Below, piece after piece: positions 57,570-64,000 of a stretch of 64,000 bases of DNA (positions are counted from its first letter, which is position 1; the number at the start of each line of letters is the position of its first letter). The notes beneath the pieces are model-generated. The model was not told the DNA's origin and did not search any database. It saw only the letters and a program-made list of their open reading frames with translations. Origin of the DNA: Arthrobacter sp. Hiyo4 (GTDB lineage: Bacteria; Actinomycetota; Actinomycetes; Actinomycetales; Micrococcaceae); the NCBI GenBank assembly GCA_002370555.1, contig AP014718.1, forward strand, positions 1,178,001-1,242,000. Direction: 5' to 3'. The translations under genes were made by a program, and so were the position numbers.

Positions 57570-58310
57570 TCAGGAGGCTTGGGGAACGTTCACCGTGAGT
57601 GCCGCCAGCGCCATGCTTTCGAGCAGCGGCCGGGCCGTTTTGGGCGCGATCTTGCGCCCGTGGTTCCGCACCGAATGCGGCGTGGAGTTGATCAGGCCGA
57701 ACGTAGCGTGGGCCCGCATCCGCAGTTCGACGGCGTCGGTGCCCGGATGCAGCAGCGCCAGGACCTCCACCCAAATCTCCACGTAGTTCCGCTGCAGTGC
57801 CCGCACCTCGGACTGGTCCTTCTGGGAGAGGTTGCTGAAATCCCGGTCCTGCACCCGGATCACGTCGGGCTTGCCAAGGGCAAACTCCACTTGGAACCCC
57901 ACCAGCCTGCGGAGCGCCGCGAGGGGGTCCGTGGTCTCGGCAATGACGCGCCGGCCGCCGTCGAGCAGCTCGCGGCTGACGGTAAGCAACAGGTCTCCCA
58001 ACACCGCCTGCTTGCCCTGGAAGTGGCGATAGACGGCCGGGCCGCTGACACCGGCTGCGGCGCCCAGGTCTTCCAGAGATACCCGGTTGAATCCGTGCAG
58101 GGCGAAGAGCCACGCGGCGGCGGCAAGCAGGGCTTGGCGGCGGTTCTCCTTCGCCTGGCTGCGGGGCGTTCCGGGAGCTGCCGCGGCCGCGGGTGTTCCC
58201 GGAGCTGGCGTCGGGGAAGCGGCCTGCGCTGCCGAAACGGGTCGTGTTGCCGAGTTCGGATGCTCAGACTGGGCCGGTGCGGACGGCCTGACCGGTCGGG
58301 TGGTGGGCAC
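57570..58310 (-). CDS. TetR/AcrR-family regulator with long N-terminal extension
   Basis: 246 residues. The GTG at 58310 has AGGAGG six bases upstream. The helix-turn-helix is HGFNRVSLEDLGAAAGVSGP then AVYRHFQGKQAVLGD. About 55 residues of Ala/Pro/Ser-rich sequence precede it, which is unusual for TetR proteins. The C-terminal domain (VRVQDRDFSNLSQKDQSEVR and following) is like regulators of acyl-CoA pathways. It is divergent from the carboxylase operon with a palindrome between. Ligand likely an acyl-CoA, by inference. Intact. Confidence 0.88.
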   Translation of the reverse strand: MPTTRPVRPSAPAQSEHPNSATRPVSAAQAASPTPAPGTPAAAAAPGTPRSQAKENRRQALLAAAAWLFALHGFNRVSLEDLGAAAGVSGPAVYRHFQGKQAVLGDLLLTVSRELLDGGRRVIAETTDPLAALRRLVGFQVEFALGKPDVIRVQDRDFSNLSQKDQSEVRALQRNYVEIWVEVLALLHPGTDAVELRMRAHATFGLINSTPHSVRNHGRKIAPKTARPLLESMALAALTVNVPQAS

Positions 58311-58379
58311 GCTTTTCCTCCTAGGAACAGCCGATTCTAACAATCTCCTGTTGTGTTGGACATCACAGTCAATAAAGAC

Positions 58380-58397
58380 TAACCTGAATTCCAGTTA
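58380..58397. promoter_or_regulatory. Palindromic operator candidate between tetR and mccB
   Basis: TAACCTGAATTCCAGTTA matches its own reverse complement at 14 of 18 positions. It is 70 bp from the regulator start and 80 bp from the carboxylase ATG. A TetR site is inferred. Confidence 0.5.
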
Positions 58398-58477
58398 TAG
58401 AGCATTAACTGAGCTGGCTTTTCCGGCTCTCGCCGGAGCCATGGTGGCTTTCAAAAGATGAGGAACGGACACAGTCG

Positions 58478-60085
58478 ATGGAGACCCTCGCCAGCCGGCT
58501 TGATGCCGCAAGTGATGCGTTTGCTGCAAACAACGCTGCCCAGCTCGCGCTGGCCGGCGAGCTCCGGACCAGGCTGGCTGAGGCCGCGTTGGGCGGGCCG
58601 GAGAAGTCGCGGGAGCGCCATGTGGGGCGCGGGAAGCTGCTGCCCCGGGAGCGCATCGACCGGCTGCTGGATGATGGCAGCCCGTTCCTGGAGATCGCAC
58701 CGCTGGCAGCCAACGGCATGTACAACAACGACTCGCCGGGAGCCGGGGTTATTGCCGGCATCGGCCTGGTCCACGGCCGCCAGGTGCTGGTGATCTCGAA
58801 CGACGCCACCGTCAAGGGCGGCACCTACTACCCGATGACCGTGAAGAAGCACCTCCGCGCCCAGGAGATAGCGCTGGAGAACCGGCTGCCTTGCATCTAT
58901 CTGGTGGATTCGGGCGGGGCGTTCCTCCCGAAACAGGACGAAGTCTTTCCCGACAAGGAACACTTCGGCCGGATCTTCTTCAATCAGGCGAAAATGTCTG
59001 CCGCGAAGATCCCGCAGATCGCCTCGGTGATGGGCTCCTGCACGGCAGGCGGCGCTTACGTTCCGGCGATGAGCGATGAGACGGTGATCGTGCGGAACCA
59101 GGGCACTATCTTCCTGGGCGGTCCGCCGCTGGTGAAGGCTGCCATCGGGGAGATCGTGACCGCGGAGGAACTGGGCGGCGGCGACGTGCACTCGAAAATC
59201 TCCGGCGTCACCGACCACCTGGCGGAGAACGATGAGCATGCCCTGCAGATCGTCCGGGACATCGTCTCCACCCTGCCCAGGCCGGCTGCCCCCGCCTGGG
59301 ATGTGGACACCGTCGTGGAGCCCCTCGCGGATCCGGCGGAGTTGTACGGCGTCGTCCCCACGGACGTCAACGCGCAGTACGACGTCCACGAGGTCATCGT
59401 CCGGCTGGTGGACGGCAGCAGGTTCCACGAGTTCAAGAAGGAGTACGGCACCACCCTGGTGACGGGGTTCGCCAGGCTGCACGGGCACCCGGTGGGGATC
59501 GTGGCCAACAACGGCGTGCTCTTCAGCGAGTCCTCGCTCAAGGGCGCGCACTTCATCGAACTCTGCGACCAGCGCGGCATTCCGCTTATTTTCCTGCAGA
59601 ACATTTCCGGATTTATGGTGGGCAGGGATTCCGAGCAGGGTGGCATCGCCAAAAATGGCGCCAAGATGGTCACCGCCGTCGCCACCGCCCGGGTGCCCAA
59701 GCTGACCGTCGTCATCGGCGGGTCCTTCGGCGCCGGCAACTACTCCATGTGCGGGCGGGCGTACTCGCCGCGCTTCCTGTGGATGTGGCCGGCAAGCCGG
59801 ATTTCGGTGATGGGCGGGAACCAGGCCTCCGGCGTTCTCGCAACCGTCAAGCGTGACCAGTACGAGGCCCGCGGCGAGGAATGGTCCGCGGAGGACGAGG
59901 AAGCCTTCAAGGCCCCGATAAAACAGCAATACGAGGATCAGGGCAGCCCGTACTATTCCACCGCCCGACTCTGGGACGACGGTGTGATCGACCCCGCGGA
60001 TACCCGCACCGTCCTGGGATTGGCGCTCGACGTCGTCTCCCGCACCCCGCTGCCGGAGACCTCCTTCGGCCTTTTCCGGATGTGA
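58478..60085 (+). CDS. mccB: Methylcrotonyl-CoA carboxylase carboxyltransferase (beta) subunit
   Basis: 535 residues, the size of MCC-beta and the related AccD1-type enzymes. The acyl-CoA half has [20 protein letters not shown] and [20 protein letters not shown]. The carboxybiotin half has [37 protein letters not shown] and [19 protein letters not shown]. These phrases are typical for methylcrotonyl- rather than propionyl-CoA enzymes. It is followed eight bases later by the biotin subunit. Intact. Confidence 0.9.
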   Translation: METLASRLDAASDAFAANNAAQLALAGELRTRLAEAALGGPEKSRERHVGRGKLLPRERIDRLLDDGSPFLEIAPLAANGMYNNDSPGAGVIAGIGLVHGRQVLVISNDATVKGGTYYPMTVKKHLRAQEIALENRLPCIYLVDSGGAFLPKQDEVFPDKEHFGRIFFNQAKMSAAKIPQIASVMGSCTAGGAYVPAMSDETVIVRNQGTIFLGGPPLVKAAIGEIVTAEELGGGDVHSKISGVTDHLAENDEHALQIVRDIVSTLPRPAAPAWDVDTVVEPLADPAELYGVVPTDVNAQYDVHEVIVRLVDGSRFHEFKKEYGTTLVTGFARLHGHPVGIVANNGVLFSESSLKGAHFIELCDQRGIPLIFLQNISGFMVGRDSEQGGIAKNGAKMVTAVATARVPKLTVVIGGSFGAGNYSMCGRAYSPRFLWMWPASRISVMGGNQASGVLATVKRDQYEARGEEWSAEDEEAFKAPIKQQYEDQGSPYYSTARLWDDGVIDPADTRTVLGLALDVVSRTPLPETSFGLFRM

Positions 60086-60092
60086 GCCAGCC

Positions 60093-62312
60093 ATGACCGT
60101 TTCCTTACCCGCCGTTCCTTCCGCAACCCGGCAGCAGCCGCTGTTCAACACCGTGCTGGTCGCCAACCGCGGGGAGATCGCCTGCCGCGTCATCCGCACC
60201 CTGCGTGCCCTGGGCATCCGCTCCGTAGCCGTCTACAGCGACGCCGACGCCGGGCCCGGCACGTACGCGAGGCTGACACCGCCGTGCGGATCGGCCCTGC
60301 CGCCGCAGGAGAAAGCTACCTGAAGATCGAGGTGATCCTCCAGGCCTGCCGCGAGACCGGTGCCGAGGCCGTCCACCCCGGCTACGGCTTCCTCAGCGAG
60401 AACGTCGATTTTGCACGCGCCCTCGAAGCCGCAGGCATCACCTTCATCGGCCCGGCGTTGAGTCCCTGAACGTCATGGGCGACAAGATCCGGTCCAAGAA
60501 CCACGTGGCCGGCTACGGAGTCCCGGTGGTGCCGGGCATCGCCGAACCGGGCATGACGGACGCGCAGCTTATGGAGGCCGCGCCCGCCGTCGGGTTCCCG
60601 CTGCTCATCAAACCGTCAGCGGGCGGCGGCGGCAAGGGCATGCACGTCGTGGAGCGGCACGAGGACCTCGAAGCCACGCTGGCCACCGCCCGCCGCGTCG
60701 CCGCGAGCGCCTTCGGCGATGACACCCTTTTCCTTGAACGGCTGGTCCGCACGCCGCGGCACATCGAGGTCCAGGTCCTGGCGGACAACCACGGCAACGT
60801 CATCCATCTGGGGGAGCGGGAGTGCTCGCTGCAGCGCCGCCACCAAAAGGTGATTGAGGAAGCTCCGTCGCCGCTGCTGGAGTCATTGCACGACGGCGGG
60901 CCACCCGGGCCCGGATCGGCGAGGCCGCCTGCCAGGCGGCCCGCAGCGTCCACTACAGCGGCGCGGGAACCGTGGAATTCCTGGTCTCCGACGAGGCCCC
61001 TGACGAGTTCTTCTTTATGGAGATGAACACCCGCCTCCAGGTGGAGCACCCGGTGACCGAAATGGTCACCGGCGTGGACCTGGTCGAATGGCAGGTCCGC
61101 ATCGCCGCCGGTGAGGAACTGACCGTCCGCCAGGCCGACGTCGAACTCAACGGGCACGCCGCCGAAGCCCGCGTCTACGCGGAAATCCCGGAGCGGAACT
61201 TCATGCCGTCCACCGGGACCGTGCTCCTGCTGGACGAAATGCCCGATCACGGAGCCGGCATGATTCGGGTGGATTCGGCACTGCTTGAGGGGCTCGAGAT
61301 TTCCTCCAGCTACGATCCGATGATCTCCAAAGTCATCGCGTGGGGCCCGGACCGCACCGTTGCCCTGGATACCCTGGACGCGGCACTGGCCGGCTACACA
61401 GCCCTTGGCATCGATACGAATGTTGAGTACCTGAGGCTGCTGATCAACGACGACGACGTCCGCGCCGGGCATCTCGACACCGGCCTGATCGAGCGCAAGA
61501 TGCCGGACTTCGCCTTCCGGCGGATTGACGACGCCGAACTGGTTGCGGCCGCCTTGTACGCCGTTGTGAGCGGGGAACAGGACGGAACGGGGACGCCACC
61601 CGGTCCGTGGCAGGCCAGCAACGGCTGGCGGATCGGCGCATCGGCGCCCCGGCGGATCAGCCTGGGAACGCCCGACGGCGGCATCGCAACGGTGAGTGTC
61701 ACAGGCCGCGTGGCCGCCGGCCCGGTCCAGGTCTGTGTCGGTGACGGGCCATGGCGGACGGCCTCGCTTCGACTGCCGGGCCGCGGGAGCCTGGTCCTTA
61801 CCCTGGACGGCGAAACCACGGACTACTCGCTGGCGCCGGCGGACGCGGGCCCGGTCAACCTCACCCCGGACAACCTGCCCTCAGGAGTTCCCGCGGAACT
61901 GTTCCTCGGCAACGGAGGCTGGTCCTGCCGGCTGGAGGCGCTGACGAGGGAGTCTCGGCTTGTCCGGGTTCTCGCCGCCGTCGAGCGCGAGGAGGGCGCC
62001 GCGGACCCGGAGGTGCGCTCGCCCATGCCCGGAACGGTGGTATCCGTTGCGGTCAGCAACGGCGACACCGTGGAAGCCGGCCAGGTCCTCCTCTCCGTGG
62101 AAGCCATGAAGATGGAACACCAGCTGGTGGCAGAGGTGGCCGGCACGGTCCACATCAGCATCAAGGCCGGTCAGCCGGTCAAAGCGGACCAGGTGCTGGC
62201 CACCATCCACCCTTCAACCACCGATTCAGACGCAGATTCACTTCAGGATTCCAACACGGAGTCGAACAAGGATTCCAACCAGGACTCCAACAACACAGGC
62301 AAGGGAGCCTAG
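60093..62312 (+). CDS. mccA: Acyl-CoA carboxylase biotin/biotin carboxylase (alpha) subunit (three apparent frameshifts)
   Basis: Biotin carboxylase plus biotinyl domain, 740 residues after repair. The start is [23 protein letters not shown]-grasp motifs are [35 protein letters not shown] and [20 protein letters not shown]. The biotin lysine is in [12 protein letters not shown]. Breaks lie at about 60262 ([15 protein letters not shown] restored), about 60465 (near [14 protein letters not shown]) and about 60898 ([14 protein letters not shown] restored). After the biotinyl domain there is an unusual Ser/Asn/Asp-rich tail of about 30 residues. Confidence 0.92.
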
Positions 62313-62314
62313 CC

Positions 62315-63478
62315 ATGGCAGATTTTGAGCTCAGCGAGGAATACCAGGACCTCAGCGACACAGTCCGGGACTTCGCGGACAACGTGGTGGCGCCGGTCTC
62401 GGCAAAGCACGATGAGGAGCACAGCTTCCCGTACGAGGTGGTGTCCCAGATGGCGGACATGGGCCTGTTCGGGCTGCCGTTCCCGGAAGAGCACGGCGGG
62501 ATGGGCGGGGACTACTTCGCTTTGGCACTCGCCCTCGAACAGCTGGGCCGGGTGGACCAGTCCGTGGCCATCACGCTGGAAGCCGGCGTCTCCCTCGGCG
62601 CAATGCCGGTGTACCGGTTCGGCACCGAGGCCCAGAAAGAGGAGTGGCTCCCGCTGCTGGCCTCGGGCAAGGCGCTCGCCGGCTTCGGACTCACGGAGCC
62701 GGAAGCAGGCTCTGACGCCGGCGGGACCAAAACCCGCGCCCATCGTGAGAACGGCGACTGGGTGATCAACGGCAACAAGGAATTCATCACCAACTCCGGG
62801 ACCGACATCACGCGCCTGGTCACCGTCACCGCGGTGACGGGTCAGAAGGAACGCAAGGATGGCAGCCTCAAGAAGCAGATTTCCACCATCCTGGTACCCA
62901 CCAACACTGCGGGTTTCAGGGCGGAGAAGGCCTACAACAAGGTGGGCTGGAACGCCTCGGACACGCATCCGCTGACGCTCAAGGACGTCCGGGTGCCGGA
63001 AGCGAACCTGCTCGGTGCGGAGGGCCGGGGCTATGCGAACTTCCTCTCCATCCTGGACGAAGGCCGGATCGCCATCGCCGCGCTGGCGACCGGCGCGGCG
63101 CAGGGCTGTGTTGATCTGTCGGTGAAATACGCCAAGGAACGCAGCGCGTTTGGTCATCACATCGGCAAGTACCAGGCCATCTCGTTCAAGATCGCCCGCA
63201 TGCAGGCCCGCGCCCATACGGCCCGCCTGGCGTACTACGACGCAGCGTCGAGGATGCTGGCGGGGAAGCCGTTCAAGACGCAGGCGGCCATCGCTAAGAT
63301 GGTCGCAGGCGAGGCGGCCATGGACAACGCTCGGGATGCCACCCAGGTATTCGGCGGCTATGGCTTCATCAACGAATTCACCGTGGCACGCCACTACCGC
63401 GACTCCAAGATCCTTGAAGTCGGTGAGGGCACCACGGAGGTCCAGCTGATGCTCATCGCCCGCGAACTCGGACTGTAA
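62315..63478 (+). CDS. Acyl-CoA dehydrogenase, isovaleryl-CoA dehydrogenase-like
   Basis: 387 residues. The ATG at 62315 is two bases after the carboxylase stop. FAD/substrate phrases are [20 protein letters not shown] and [17 protein letters not shown]. The C-terminal domain has [20 protein letters not shown] then [20 protein letters not shown] and the end [20 protein letters not shown]. The context (MCC) supports isovaleryl-CoA, giving methylcrotonyl-CoA as the MCC substrate; citronellyl-CoA-type enzymes look alike. Intact. Confidence 0.88.
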   Translation: MADFELSEEYQDLSDTVRDFADNVVAPVSAKHDEEHSFPYEVVSQMADMGLFGLPFPEEHGGMGGDYFALALALEQLGRVDQSVAITLEAGVSLGAMPVYRFGTEAQKEEWLPLLASGKALAGFGLTEPEAGSDAGGTKTRAHRENGDWVINGNKEFITNSGTDITRLVTVTAVTGQKERKDGSLKKQISTILVPTNTAGFRAEKAYNKVGWNASDTHPLTLKDVRVPEANLLGAEGRGYANFLSILDEGRIAIAALATGAAQGCVDLSVKYAKERSAFGHHIGKYQAISFKIARMQARAHTARLAYYDAASRMLAGKPFKTQAAIAKMVAGEAAMDNARDATQVFGGYGFINEFTVARHYRDSKILEVGEGTTEVQLMLIARELGL

Positions 63479-63498
63479 CCGGCCTGAAAGGACCAACG

Positions 63499-64000
63499 AT
63501 GATCAACAAGGTTGTTGCCAGCGCCGAGGAAGCCATTGCGGACATTCCCGACGGCGCGTCGCTCGCTGTGGGAGGGTTCGGCCTCTGCGGAATCCCGGTG
63601 GCCCTGATCGATGCCCTGCACCGGCACGGCACGAAGGACCTCGAAACCGTGAGCAACAACTGCGGCGTGGACGACTGGGGTCTGGGCGTCCTGCTCCGTG
63701 ACGGCAGGATCCGGCGGACTGTCAGTTCCTACGTCGGCGAGAACAAGGAGTTCGCGCGCCAGTACCTGTCCGGTGAGCTTGAGGTGGTCCTCACCCCGCA
63801 GGGGACGCTGGCGGAAAAGCTCCGGGCCGGCGGCGCCGGGATCCCCGCTTTCTATACCAAGGCCGGGGTGGGCACACAGGTGTCCGACGGCGGCCTGCCG
63901 CAGAAGTACGACGCCGACGGCGGCATCGCGATTGCCTCCTCCCCCAAGGAAGTGCGGACTTTCCGCGGTGTGGACTACGTCCTGGAGGAATCCCTGACAC
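63499..64000 (+). CDS. 3-oxoacid CoA-transferase subunit A, N-terminal part
   Basis: GAAAGG precedes the ATG. The frame is open to the window end (167 codons). [20 protein letters not shown] followed by [20 protein letters not shown] is the CoA-transferase A signature. [20 protein letters not shown] then [16 protein letters not shown] continues the fold. It fits acetoacetyl-CoA handling after leucine breakdown, with a B subunit expected downstream. Which CoA donor it uses cannot be told. Confidence 0.92.
   Translation, partial: MINKVVASAEEAIADIPDGASLAVGGFGLCGIPVALIDALHRHGTKDLETVSNNCGVDDWGLGVLLRDGRIRRTVSSYVGENKEFARQYLSGELEVVLTPQGTLAEKLRAGGAGIPAFYTKAGVGTQVSDGGLPQKYDADGGIAIASSPKEVRTFRGVDYVLEESLT

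Noticed and set aside
1..64000. Many long open frames on the strand opposite real genes
   Set aside because: At this GC content antisense frames stay open by chance. They lack ribosome sites, domain motifs and sensible codon use, and all overlap genes with clear family matches.
1..64000. Programmed ribosomal frameshifting as the cause of the split genes
   Set aside because: The breaks have no common slippery heptamer or downstream structure, occur in unrelated housekeeping genes up to four times per gene, and are always one missing G/C.
1..64000. CRISPR array, insertion sequence, toxin-antitoxin or defence system
   Set aside because: I looked for regular spaced repeats, transposase motifs and paired small genes on both strands and saw none.

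Overview
The window is chromosomal DNA of a high-GC actinomycete. Gene order and protein wording point to Arthrobacter/Pseudarthrobacter or another Micrococcaceae. The supports are a rpsB-tsf-pyrH-frr-cdsA block, a dusB-dgt-dnaG block, a gatA-gatB pair, a SAM-IV riboswitch on metX, and high GC with many GTG/TTG starts. Lineage is inferred from reading alone; no search was run.

Layout. 1-2000: end of gatA and gatB. 2100-9400: a secreted protein, a LysR regulator divergent from tdh-kbl (threonine to glycine), a FAD amine oxidoreductase, hutI and a DeoR regulator. 9400-16000: phosphatase, CPBP protease, VOC protein, SAM-IV riboswitch-metX, MHS-type transporter and zinc alcohol dehydrogenase. 16000-19500: a LysR regulator divergent from mmsB-mmsA (valine catabolism). 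19500-27900: SHOCT-like protein, SGNH hydrolase, esterase, S4 protein, glyS, acetyltransferase, methyltransferase-like membrane protein, hydrolase and YibE/F protein. 27950-32800: dusB-dgt-dnaG and two identical tRNA-Asn genes. 32800-40800: small membrane genes, Bcr/CflA transporter, holin-like protein, CDP-alcohol transferase, DMT-like transporter, glycosyltransferase, a CAU tRNA, an acyl-CoA dehydrogenase and an M23 protein. 41200-46200: rpsB-tsf-pyrH-frr-cdsA and a DivIVA-like protein. 46250-52300: a LytS/LytTR two-component system flanked on both sides by a sodium:solute symporter with a small DUF485-type partner. 52300-64000: a proline-rich membrane protein, then branched-chain amino acid catabolism: an Lrp regulator divergent from three branched-chain 2-oxoacid dehydrogenase genes, and a TetR regulator divergent from methylcrotonyl-CoA carboxylase, isovaleryl-CoA-type dehydrogenase and a CoA-transferase running off the end.

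How the genes work together. The strongest theme is amino acid breakdown. Branched-chain oxoacids are decarboxylated by the Bkd enzymes. The leucine branch continues through the acyl-CoA dehydrogenase and the biotin carboxylase, and the valine branch ends in MmsB and MmsA. Threonine goes through Tdh and Kbl. Acetate- or pyruvate-type transporters controlled by a LytS/LytTR pair fit the same catabolic lifestyle.

Sequence quality matters for every reader of this annotation. Reading both strands, I find about 57 places in 36 genes where one G or C appears to be missing from a short G/C run, and none where a base appears to be added. Adding one base at each site gives a whole number of codons, a family-typical protein and a sensible stop. 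I read these as sequencing or assembly errors and annotate each gene at full length with the shifts noted. No transposon, CRISPR array, integrase, phage or recognisable defence locus was seen. The more unusual items are a three-copy 68-bp intergenic inverted repeat, a REP-like sequence forming the linker of the Bkd E2 protein, a 25-nt motif shared by a LysR gene and a distant transporter, and the mirrored symporter/two-component locus.
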